DNA from: Bariatricus massiliensis | GTDB lineage: Bacteria; Bacillota; Clostridia; Lachnospirales; Lachnospiraceae | Length of the DNA: 8,293 nt | Assembly (NCBI RefSeq): GCF_900086725.1 | Contig: NZ_LT574831.1 | Coordinates: 1-8,293, forward strand | Direction of reading: 5' to 3' | In this document: one piece after another, positions 1-6,030 of the stretch | How positions within the stretch are numbered: position 1 is the first letter of the stretch | Layout of the letters: each line of letters starts with the position of its first letter | Program-made: the position numbers and the translations under genes | Notes under the pieces: model-generated | What the model was told of the DNA's origin: nothing | Seen by the model: the letters and a program-made list of their open reading frames with translations, nothing else | The model's database searches: none

Positions 1-4
1 CCCC

Positions 5-24
5 GTTTCCCTTAGTTAAAGATA
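5..24 (+). repeat. Left terminal inverted repeat
   Basis: GTTTCCCTTAGTTAAAGATA reads as the reverse complement of 8271-8290 with 18 of 20 bases matching; the only differences are the two central bases (TT against AA). It lies 22 bases beyond the recombinase stop codon. A second small inversion, AGATA at 20-24 against TATCT at 33-37, may mark a recombinase half-site. I infer this is the element end recognised by the serine recombinase. Confidence 0.75.
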
Positions 25-46
25 TTGTTGGGTATCTCAAGATGTG

Positions 47-1669
47 TCATTCGATTTTGCCGATAAAGCGGTAGAAGATTTCCACTTCCTGTTCCCGGCT
101 TCCGTCCTCACTTTTGACCGCTTCATGGACAAGGATTTTTTCAATCAGCGTATTCAGAAGTTCAGCCGTCAATTCTGTGGGATTGACATACTGTTTCATC
201 AGACCTATCCACTTTTCAGCGTCAACCGCTGTCTGGGCGGCGGTCTCCATCGCTTCGTGAAGCCGTTCAATTTTTACGTCCAATTCTCGCTGTTCGCCCT
301 GATACTTTTCGGACAGCATATTGAAATTGTATTCTGTAATGCGTCCGGCAGACCAGTCCTCATACATTTTTGCAAACAGGGTGTCTACTTCTGCTTTGCG
401 CTTTTCCGCCTTTTTCAGTTCGGCTGTCTGCCGCTTCCTTGCAGTATTGCGTTCCTTGTCGCTGGCGTTAAGTAGCCGTTTCAGAAGTTTGTCCCCATCC
501 TGCTGTGCCAGCACAGACCAGTATTGCAGACGGGAAAGGACATAGGCGTAAAGCACATCATAGCGGATATAGTGCATGGAACACTGGTGCAATCCTTGCC
601 CGTACTTGCTACAATGGTAGTGGGCATAGGGATTTTTGTTCTGGCTGTTCATACCATAGGCCAGCGACCAGCCGCAGTCCGCACATTTTACCAGCCCGGA
701 AAATATCTGTGTTGTGCCGTTCTTCTGCCGTCTGCGCCTGTTGCAAATCTGCTCCTGTACTTGACGGAACACATCTTCGGAAATAATCGCTTCGTGGGTG
801 TTCTCCACACGATACCATTCCTCTTTTGGCTTGCGTACTTTCTTCTTGTTTTTGAATGAAATGTTGGTCTGCTTATTGTGGACGCTGTGTCCGATATAGG
901 TTTCCTCTTTCAGAATACTTTTCACCTGCGCTATCGTCCACGCATAGGCTTTTTCCTCCGGCGCTCCGGCATAGATATTTGCGAAAGTGCCGTATCTCTG
1001 GAAATTCAGCCAGCCGGGAGTAGGTACTTTTTCTTCGACCAAAATCCGTGTAATGCTGGCGGCTCCCCGGCCATGAACGGCAAGGTCAAAAATCTTTTCG
1101 ATAATCCACCTTGTTTCCGGGTCAATCAGAAGATGGCCTTTCTTATCTGGGTCTTTGACATAGCCAAGCGGAGCATAGGCTCCATAGTGTGCGCCATTTG
1201 CGAACCGTGTCCGCATGGCCGCCTTTACCTTTTTGCTGGTCTGGCGGGCGTGCATTTCATTCAGAATGTTGAGGAATGGGGCAAGCTCATTCTCTCCGTT
1301 GATGGTGTCCACATTGTCATTGACAGCGATATAGCGGACGCCTTTGCTGGGAAAGTAGATTTCCGTGTACTGGCCGGTCAGAATGTAGTTTCTGCCTAAG
1401 CGGGATAAATCCTTCGTAACAACGCAGTTGATTTTCCCGTCCTCAATGTCATCAATCATTCTCTGAAAATCCGGCCTGTCAAAGTTCGTTCCAGACCATC
1501 CATCGTCGATATATTCATCTATGACATTCAGGCCATGCTCGGCGGCATATTGCCGGAGCATCATGCGTTGTGTCTGAATACTCCCGCTTTCTCCTTGCAG
1601 TTCATCGTCCCGGCTCAATCTCATATAAAGCGCCGTGTTGTAAATCGTAGTATTGTAAGGTTGTTTCAC
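47..1669 (-). CDS. Large serine recombinase (TnpX-like transposase/integrase)
   Basis: Site-specific recombinase that should cut both ends of the element through a covalent serine-DNA link and so catalyse excision as a circle and reintegration. Numbered from the GTG start, the resolvase-type N-terminal domain (about 10-150) shows YMRLSRDDE with catalytic Ser19 and the arginine-rich DLSRLGRNY stretch. A 'recombinase' domain follows (about 160-270), then a zinc ribbon with Cys329, Cys332, Cys353 and Cys363, and a charged coiled coil (about 395-470). I chose the GTG at 1669 (540 aa) because AAGGAGG (minus strand of 1679-1685) sits nine bases upstream; an ATG at 1702 gives 551 aa but has no such site. 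Clostridial TnpX is longer (about 700 aa). The gene ends beside the left repeat, the usual place for the element's own recombinase, and has its own promoter. Confidence 0.95.
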   Translation of the reverse strand: MKQPYNTTIYNTALYMRLSRDDELQGESGSIQTQRMMLRQYAAEHGLNVIDEYIDDGWSGTNFDRPDFQRMIDDIEDGKINCVVTKDLSRLGRNYILTGQYTEIYFPSKGVRYIAVNDNVDTINGENELAPFLNILNEMHARQTSKKVKAAMRTRFANGAHYGAYAPLGYVKDPDKKGHLLIDPETRWIIEKIFDLAVHGRGAASITRILVEEKVPTPGWLNFQRYGTFANIYAGAPEEKAYAWTIAQVKSILKEETYIGHSVHNKQTNISFKNKKKVRKPKEEWYRVENTHEAIISEDVFRQVQEQICNRRRRQKNGTTQIFSGLVKCADCGWSLAYGMNSQNKNPYAHYHCSKYGQGLHQCSMHYIRYDVLYAYVLSRLQYWSVLAQQDGDKLLKRLLNASDKERNTARKRQTAELKKAEKRKAEVDTLFAKMYEDWSAGRITEYNFNMLSEKYQGEQRELDVKIERLHEAMETAAQTAVDAEKWIGLMKQYVNPTELTAELLNTLIEKILVHEAVKSEDGSREQEVEIFYRFIGKIE

Positions 1670-1697
1670 CGTAAAAATCCTCCTTCTAAAGAAACAA

Positions 1698-1758
1698 CCC
1701 ACGCTTACAATACTTTTGCTCTATGGCAATTATATCATAAGCGTGGGCGTGTTATCAA
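1698..1758 (-). promoter_or_regulatory. Recombinase promoter with straddling inverted repeat
   Basis: On the minus strand, TTGATA (1753-1758) and TATAAT (1729-1734) are separated by 18 bases, a good sigma-A type promoter that starts in the gap after the TnpW gene. A perfect 10-bp inverted repeat, CCCACGCTTA at 1698-1707 and TAAGCGTGGG at 1738-1747, encloses the -10 box. One arm lies in the spacer and the other in the early transcript, an arrangement that suits an operator. The binding protein is unknown. Confidence 0.7.
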
Positions 1759-1768
1759 TGATGGGCTA

Positions 1769-1963
1769 TCAGGTTGAAGCGGCTTTTTCTGCGGTATGCC
1801 GCACCACATCTACAATCAGATCACCGAGGGGCTTCCCGCCTGCGGCGAAGTGTTCGGAGATTTTTATACGGTTGTTCCCACATACAAAATACTGCGTGCC
1901 GTTCTCTGCTTGTATAACCTGCCCTGTTCGGGGTGTAAAAATATCGCTTTCACTTTTTGCCAT
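1769..1963 (-). CDS. tnpW: TnpW-like small transposon protein
   Basis: A 64-residue protein starting MAKSESDIFTPRTGQVI and containing YFVCGNNRIKISEHF, which I recognise as the small TnpW protein found with Tn4451-type elements. Its biochemical role is not established. GGAGG (minus strand of 1971-1975) lies seven bases before the ATG at 1963. A longer reading from an ATG at 2005 would add 14 residues but lacks a comparable site. It lies between the relaxase and recombinase genes in the same orientation, 72 bases after the relaxase stop, so it is probably co-transcribed with the mobilization gene. A short hairpin (TGCGG/CCGCA, 1790-1803) lies in its 3' end. The assignment rests on remembered family resemblance and position. 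Confidence 0.75.
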   Translation of the reverse strand: MAKSESDIFTPRTGQVIQAENGTQYFVCGNNRIKISEHFAAGGKPLGDLIVDVVRHTAEKAAST

Positions 1964-2035
1964 CCAGTGTCCTCCATATTCAGTTTTCAAGGTACAATGC
2001 CGCACAGAGGCGGCGAAAATTTCTGCTTATATCTA

Positions 2036-2980
2036 TCACCTTTCCTTTACCGTGTGCCGCTGCTGACGTTTCAGTTCCGCCAGTATATCCGGCGGGATAC
2101 GGTCAACCAGCCGCTGTAAATTGTCCAGTTCGCTTTTCAGCTTTGCCCGTTCCATCGTATCTTTCATCTTTCCTTTTTCGCTGGCCTTTGCCCTTGCTTC
2201 CAACTTCTCATTCTCCGCCAGCAGGTCATTGATTGTGACCTTGTACTTTTTCAACTGCCCGGAGAAATTCTCCATCTGCGGGAACCACTTTTTCAGCATG
2301 GAGAGGGCTTCCTCTTTTTTCTTTCCGGCGTTCAGCGGGTTAATGCCGTCCAGTGTGGCTTCAATGGCTCTTGCCTGCCGGGAGAGGGAAACCGCCTGTT
2401 TGAAAAGCCGGGTGGGGATATGCTTCCGGCCTGTCCTGCTGGCGCTCTCCCCACGCTCCAAGTCAGGATATTTCTCCACCATATAGGCGTGAAAATCGTC
2501 CTGCCACTTCGTCAGGTTTGCCCGGTTGCCGATAATCTCCTTTGCACACAGGCGGTTGTCCTTTGTCAGCGGAACAAAGGTCAAATGCAGGTGGGGCGTT
2601 TTCTCGTCCATGTGTACCACCGCCGACACGATATTTTCCCGTCCTACCCGGCCAATGAGGAAGTCCGCCGCCCTCTGGAAAAACGCCTGTATCTCCTTTG
2701 GGGATTTCCCCTTGAAAAACTCCGGGCTGGCAGTTACCAGCGTATCGACAAACCGTGTGCTGTCCTTGCGGGTTCGGCACCCGGCCTGCTCAATCCGGCT
2801 CTGAATGAAGTGGTAATAGCGTCCCTCCGGCTTGACGATATGGAAGTTGTATTTGCTCCGGCTTGTGTCAATGTCGGGATTGCTGGCATACTGTTCTTTC
2901 TGTCTTTCGTGATGGGCTTCCAGCGGCCTTGCCGGGTTGCCCTTGTGCTTCTCAAACCGTAAAATTGCGTGTTTTGCCAT
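2036..2980 (-). CDS. MobV-family relaxase (Pre/Mob, TnpZ-like)
   Basis: Nicks the element's oriT and pilots the single strand through a helper conjugation machine. The N-terminal relaxase domain has HHERQKEQY (residues 23-31), where MobV enzymes place their catalytic histidine (His22 in pMV158 MobM), then SKYNFH and the metal-binding signature HMDEKTPHLH (123-132). The region after about residue 215 is charged and coiled-coil-like. At 314 residues it is shorter than MobM or TnpZ (roughly 400-500), so part of the C-terminal region is missing or reduced; the catalytic part is intact. AAAGGAG lies just before the ATG at 2980. Its likely target is the MobV-type oriT at 8091-8127, far away near the other end. 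It sits between repA and tnpW on the same strand. Confidence 0.95.
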   Translation of the reverse strand: MAKHAILRFEKHKGNPARPLEAHHERQKEQYASNPDIDTSRSKYNFHIVKPEGRYYHFIQSRIEQAGCRTRKDSTRFVDTLVTASPEFFKGKSPKEIQAFFQRAADFLIGRVGRENIVSAVVHMDEKTPHLHLTFVPLTKDNRLCAKEIIGNRANLTKWQDDFHAYMVEKYPDLERGESASRTGRKHIPTRLFKQAVSLSRQARAIEATLDGINPLNAGKKKEEALSMLKKWFPQMENFSGQLKKYKVTINDLLAENEKLEARAKASEKGKMKDTMERAKLKSELDNLQRLVDRIPPDILAELKRQQRHTVKER

Positions 2981-3002
2981 TCTGCTCCTTTCCCCATTCC
3001 TT

Positions 3003-3056
3003 TCCTATCCGGGGTTTTCCACAGGGAAAATCCCGCAGAAAATAGCTCGGATAGGA
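3003..3056. repeat. Nested inverted repeat in the relaxase leader
   Basis: A perfect 9-bp outer inverted repeat (TCCTATCCG at 3003-3011, CGGATAGGA at 3048-3056) encloses an inner hairpin (TTTTCC at 3015-3020, GGAAAA at 3025-3030, four-base loop). It starts 22 bases upstream of the relaxase ATG, close to its ribosome binding site. It could be an RNA stem controlling relaxase translation, or a protein-binding site. No nick-site motif is visible here. Confidence 0.5.
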
Positions 3057-3162
3057 TTGGAATGGATAGAATATAAATCAATCTTTTTATCTTTGTATTT
3101 CTATATACCGTCCGGTTTTCGTACGTCTCAGGAGTGATTTCCGTACTTCATGGGTACGGTTT
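3057..3162 (-). pseudogene. Possible frame-shifted remnant of the RepA linker
   Basis: Directly after the repA stop, a neighbouring frame reads on without interruption as TENRTHEVRKSLL and then RTKTGRYIEIQR. A third frame gives KIDLYSIHSNPI. This polar, basic composition resembles the linker that joins the two domains of longer RepA_N initiators. I therefore suspect that the short repA is a decayed or deleted version of a longer gene. The remnant is short and low in complexity, so this is a weak inference. Confidence 0.3.
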
Positions 3163-3549
3163 TCAGTCCTCCGGCGTACCAGAACCGGATTTCTTGAAGT
3201 CGGTGTTTGGAACCGCTTCATAGGATTTTGGGAAAATGCGGTTGGGTTTTCCACAGCCCTGCTTCTGGATCTCCACCAGTCCGGCGTATTGCAGTTCCCG
3301 CAGGGTATTCACCGCTTTCTGCCGCCCACAATGGAGCAGTGTGACCACTTCACAGATAGGGTAATACAGGAAAATCCGTCCGCAGTCATCCGCCCACCCA
3401 TTCTTGCGGGATAACTCTGTCCGGCGCAGGATAAAGGCGTACAGAACCTTTGCCTCGTTGGACAGGGTGGGGGCTTCAAAGAGAAAATTCGGGAGCCGGG
3501 TGAAGCTGAACGCCTTTTCCGGCTGGTGGATATAGATGGTATTTGTCAT
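3163..3549 (-). CDS. repA: Replication initiator protein A (RepA_N domain), short form
   Basis: A 128-residue protein matching the N-terminal winged-helix domain of RepA_N initiators: YIHQPEKAFSFTRLPNFLFEAP near the start, LSNEAKVLYAFILRRTELSRKNGW (about 31-54), then the recognition-helix region CEVVTLLHCGRQKAVNTLRELQYAGLVEI. In plasmids and elements this domain binds the origin. Full-length relatives continue through a linker into a C-terminal domain, absent here: the frame stops after SGSGTPED. Either a short form is functional, for example as a regulator or for replication of the excised circle, or the gene is truncated. It lies 111 bases after the cysteine-rich gene and upstream of the relaxase on the same strand. 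Confidence 0.85.
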   Translation of the reverse strand: MTNTIYIHQPEKAFSFTRLPNFLFEAPTLSNEAKVLYAFILRRTELSRKNGWADDCGRIFLYYPICEVVTLLHCGRQKAVNTLRELQYAGLVEIQKQGCGKPNRIFPKSYEAVPNTDFKKSGSGTPED

Positions 3550-3558
3550 AGTTCGTTT

Positions 3559-3673
3559 TGTGGACGGTTAGAAGCCCGTTTTCCGGGGCGGGCGATACTT
3601 TATACCACCTGCCCCGGTTTGGGGCTTGCAAAGCCTGATAAATCAAGGCTTTTTTCGCTCCTAACTGTCCACA
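3559..3673. repeat. Inverted repeat bracketing the repA leader
   Basis: TGTGGACGGTTAG at 3559-3571 and CTAACTGTCCACA at 3661-3673 form a 13-bp inverted repeat with one mismatch. It encloses nearly the whole gap between the cysteine-rich gene and repA, and the distal arm contains that gene's stop codon. Inside are two smaller stems: GCCCCGG/CGGGGC around 3593-3624, and an AAGCC-TGAT/ATCA-GGCTT hairpin followed by a run of T around 3629-3655. It may be an operator or origin-type structure for RepA. Confidence 0.5.
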
Positions 3674-4074
3674 GCAGACCTCCTTTTCCGTTCACTTTCT
3701 GTTTTCTGCCGCCTGTGAACTCTGGCGGCACAGCCGGGGCAGTATTTTGCCCGGTTGGATTTGGGGACGAACACACCGCCGCAGACCGCACAGCGTTTCA
3801 AGTCCTTATCCCGGAAAATTTCCGCTTCCAGCGTCCCGTCCAGCGGCAAGACCGCCCAGCGGAACCACTTACAGCAGACCGAGAAAGAAATCGTCTGCGG
3901 GCAGGTGCAGGTGTCCCCATCGTCAAGGGCAATGCAGTTGCCGTCCTCACAGCAACAGCACTCCCGGCGTATCAGGGCGCTTGCCCGTTTCCGCTGCGCC
4001 GGGGTCATGCGGTAAAGGGAACCGTCCGGCCTGCATTCCAGCGGCGGCAAGTCTTTGTAGGGATTATTTTTCAT
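3661..4074 (-). CDS. Cysteine-rich VLP-domain protein
   Basis: A 137-residue protein with 14 cysteines: Cys14, the run Cys39-42, Cys47, 56, 58, 67, 68, and a C-terminal zinc-finger-like set CAVC (95-98) and CPGC (112-115) separated by a basic segment. The WAVLPLDGT stretch carries the 'VLP' signature after which this mobile-element family is named. The spacing suggests two metal-binding modules, and the basic tail (RVHRRQKTESERKRR) suggests nucleic-acid binding; the function is not known. GGAGGG precedes the ATG at 4074. The gene overlaps the end of a small upstream ORF by 11 bases and is followed by repA, as in related elements. Confidence 0.85.
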   Translation of the reverse strand: MKNNPYKDLPPLECRPDGSLYRMTPAQRKRASALIRRECCCCEDGNCIALDDGDTCTCPQTISFSVCCKWFRWAVLPLDGTLEAEIFRDKDLKRCAVCGGVFVPKSNRAKYCPGCAARVHRRQKTESERKRRSAVDS

Positions 4075-4246
4075 GCGTTCCCTCCGTTTTGCTTTCCGCT
4101 GCCGTTCTCCCCGAAAAGGCTTCCTGCCCCATTCCTGCGGCGTGTTCCGGCGTTGGCACGCTCACCGCAGCTTCGGGACATTTTGTCTCGAAGTCCGGTT
4201 CCTTGCGGTGCTTCCCCAGCCGGGGTATTCCTTTTCGGACGGTCAT
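4064..4246 (-). CDS. Doubtful small ORF upstream of the cysteine-rich gene
   Basis: A 60-codon ORF (MTVRKGIPRLGKHRK...) that overlaps the next gene's start by 11 bases, as expected for translational coupling. Against it, no clear Shine-Dalgarno site precedes its ATG, and I do not recognise the product. Its DFETKCPEAA segment comes from a DNA palindrome that is repeated at 7896-7923, where no matching gene exists. It could be a coupled leader peptide or simply conserved noncoding DNA with an open frame. Confidence 0.3.
   Translation of the reverse strand: MTVRKGIPRLGKHRKEPDFETKCPEAAVSVPTPEHAAGMGQEAFSGRTAAESKTEGTHEK
4170..4199. repeat. Dispersed palindrome, left copy
   Basis: CTTCGGGACA (4171-4180), a three-base loop and TGTCTCGAAG (4184-4193) form a stem with one mismatch. 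The 7896-7923 region has nearly the same sequence, ACTTCGGGACA then TGTCCACAAGT, and is again palindromic. The two copies lie on either side of the regulator-plus-cargo block. Function unknown; a protein-binding site or an old module boundary are both possible. Confidence 0.55.
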
Positions 4247-4260
4247 TCTGTTTTCAAGGT
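4245..4260. repeat. 16-bp motif shared with the tnpW leader
   Basis: ATTCTGTTTTCAAGGT here matches ATTCAGTTTTCAAGGT at 1978-1993 at 15 of 16 bases. On the minus strand both read ACCTTGAAAACWGAAT and both lie just upstream of a reading frame. It may be a shared leader motif or a junction used when modules were exchanged. Confidence 0.4.
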
Positions 4261-4357
4261 GCTGTCCATCGATGAACTACCCTAAGTCTACACGAAAAAA
4301 ATGCAATCCCCGGAATTTTGCGAGAATTGCATTTTGATGAAGTTTACACTTTGGAAA

Positions 4358-4404
4358 TTGACATTTTTGCAATCATTCTGTATAATGGAAGTATGCGGAG
4401 GAGG
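4358..4404 (+). promoter_or_regulatory. Strong promoter and RBS of the XRE regulator and cargo
   Basis: TTGACA (4358-4363) and TATAAT (4381-4386) match consensus exactly with the ideal 17-base spacer. GGAGGAGG (4397-4404) then precedes the ATG at 4414 by nine bases. The leader is only about 20 bases. TGCAAT lies in the spacer (4368-4373) and again nearby at 4302-4307, and in reverse at 4326-4331, so the regulator may bind here. It is the only strong plus-strand promoter I see before the cargo genes. Confidence 0.85.
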
Positions 4405-4413
4405 TGCGTATCT

Positions 4414-5211
4414 ATGGCTTTACCCGGAACACCCGGACAGCGGATTTCCGATTTATGCAACGGGAACCACATCACACAAAAGGAACTTGCGGAGAAGATA
4501 GGGGTTTCCGCTTCCCAGTTGAGCCGCATTGTCAGCGGCGAAACGAGAACGGTCAGCAGTGATATTCTCATAGGCGTGGCAAAGGAATTTAAGGTATCGA
4601 CAGACTACATACTGGGCTTATCCACCGTGAGCGTCCGTAAAAGCTACGATATTTCTGAATTAGGCTTGTCCGAGGGAGCCGTGAGGGGGCTCGTGACGGG
4701 TGCTGTTGATGTGCAAATCCTCAACCGCCTGTTGGAACACAGGAATTTTCCTAAGCTGATAGATTTGATACGGATTTATTTTCAGGACACAGCGGCAAAA
4801 GGCATAACAGCAAGAAACCAGCTTATCGAGATAGCAACGGCTTCCCTGTCCGACCTGATGAAAGAACACCCGGAACACCGGGCGGAAGCAAAGCAGGATT
4901 TACAGCTTTTGAACGCCCAGAAGATGGGGGAACATGAGGCGGAGATTGAGAAAATCAAAAATGTGTTCCTTGCTATCCTGCGGGATATTAAGAAAGCCAT
5001 TGACAACGGGGAACAGCCGGGAGAAGCTGTGACCGCCGCGATGTTCCAAGCCATGCGGGACGCATTGGCGGAACAGAAGCAAAACCCGCTTTCCATTGAC
5101 GATGTAGCGGCGATGGTTGCCGGACAGATCGGACAGCTTACGCCGATGGATGAAGAAACTGCCGACCTGTTCAAGCAGTTGGCAAAAAAGATGATGAAAG
5201 GAATAGAATAA
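4414..5211 (+). CDS. XRE-family helix-turn-helix transcriptional regulator
   Basis: A 265-residue protein with an N-terminal Cro/CI-type helix-turn-helix at about residues 8-68 (GQRISDLCNGNHITQKELAEKIGVSASQLSRIVSG, then DILIGVAKEFKVSTDYILGLS). A long, mostly helical, acidic C-terminal region follows that I do not recognise and that could serve dimerisation or signal sensing. The start was set at 4414 because it follows an excellent ribosome binding site; an upstream ATG at 4318 would place the promoter inside the gene. It is transcribed away from the backbone genes, and its promoter region is the divergent switch point of the element. It probably regulates itself and, by read-through, the cargo starting 24 bases after its stop. 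Confidence 0.93.
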   Translation: MALPGTPGQRISDLCNGNHITQKELAEKIGVSASQLSRIVSGETRTVSSDILIGVAKEFKVSTDYILGLSTVSVRKSYDISELGLSEGAVRGLVTGAVDVQILNRLLEHRNFPKLIDLIRIYFQDTAAKGITARNQLIEIATASLSDLMKEHPEHRAEAKQDLQLLNAQKMGEHEAEIEKIKNVFLAILRDIKKAIDNGEQPGEAVTAAMFQAMRDALAEQKQNPLSIDDVAAMVAGQIGQLTPMDEETADLFKQLAKKMMKGIE

Positions 5212-5235
5212 TAGCCTGTTATTCGAGATAATAAT

Positions 5236-6006
5236 ATGCCATTAGTAAAGCATGACTACCCTGTTTTAGAGTACGATACCGCATCAAAAGCTGTTTTTCA
5301 GCCGGGAAATGGGAAAAAATGTTTTCCTGCAAAAGCAGTGTTTGCTTTTTTAGGAGACGAGGTTGAAAATTATGCACATACCCATGATGGAATACAGATA
5401 GATGAATTTGAAAGTGCAACAAGACGATATCCTATTTATGAATGTCTTTATAATCAGGAGAAAATATGTCTATGTCCGGCTCCTGTGGGAAGTGCTGCTG
5501 CCGTCCAAGTTTTAGAATATTTAATTGCAGCGGGTGTAACAAAGATTATTTCCGTCGGCTCCTGCGGCGTATTGGAAGACATCCCGGAAAATAGATTTTT
5601 GATACCTGTTTCTGCATTGAGAGATGAGGGAACATCTTACCATTATCTTCCTCCCTCCCGAGAAGTAGAGATTTCAAAGGCTGGTATAAATGCGATTGAA
5701 TCTGCTTTAAGCCAAAAGAATATACCATATTGGGAAGTTAAAACATGGACAACAGACGGTTTTTATCGAGAAACAGTAGAAATGGTTCAGTATCGGAAAG
5801 AAGAGGGATGTCAAGTAGTAGAAATGGAATGTTCCGCATTGGCGGCGTGTGCAAAATTTAGAAAAGTTACATGGGCTATGCTGCTTTTTTCAGCCGATAC
5901 TCTTGCAGACCCTCATAAATACCAAGAAAGAGAATGGGGAAAAACAAGTATATCCATAGCCTTAGAATTAGCCTTAGACGCTGTTTTATCAGTTGTTGAG
6001 GAGTAA
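5236..6006 (+). CDS. Nucleoside phosphorylase (NP-I family, uridine phosphorylase-like)
   Basis: A 256-residue protein of the phosphorylase superfamily that splits a nucleoside with phosphate into base and ribose-1-phosphate. Typical motifs occur in order: PVGS (83-86), VGSCG (107-111), RDEGTSYHYLP (129-139), TTDGFYRET (172-180), the ribose-binding VEMECSAL (195-202) and SAD (219-221). Length is normal for the family. The natural substrate cannot be read from these motifs. The ATG at 5236 has only a weak ribosome binding site (CGAGAT) and lies 24 bases after the XRE stop; the ANT gene follows after another 24 bases, so the three look like one transcript. Base composition drops clearly in GC relative to the backbone, pointing to a separate origin. 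Its link with drug resistance is inferred from position only. Confidence 0.9.
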   Translation: MPLVKHDYPVLEYDTASKAVFQPGNGKKCFPAKAVFAFLGDEVENYAHTHDGIQIDEFESATRRYPIYECLYNQEKICLCPAPVGSAAAVQVLEYLIAAGVTKIISVGSCGVLEDIPENRFLIPVSALRDEGTSYHYLPPSREVEISKAGINAIESALSQKNIPYWEVKTWTTDGFYRETVEMVQYRKEEGCQVVEMECSALAACAKFRKVTWAMLLFSADTLADPHKYQEREWGKTSISIALELALDAVLSVVEE

Positions 6007-6030
6007 AAATAAATACATATAGGAGTTACA

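Noticed and set aside
1..10. Attempt to define the integration dinucleotide from the bases outside the repeats
   Set aside because: Left flank is CC and right flank is TC next to the repeat, so no matching dinucleotide is evident; it needs an empty site or a circle junction.
1185..1191. TAGTGTG, part of the MobV nick motif, within the recombinase gene
   Set aside because: Not followed by TTATAC and not preceded by the ACTTT...AAAGT hairpin, so it is a chance match.
2420..2962. 180-codon plus-strand ORF
   Set aside because: Lies antisense to the relaxase gene, whose motifs and ribosome binding site are clear; it is a shadow of that coding sequence.
3526..4275. 249-codon plus-strand ORF
   Set aside because: Antisense to the cysteine-rich gene and the repA leader, rich in Pro, Arg and Phe as expected of a shadow frame, with no recognisable domain.
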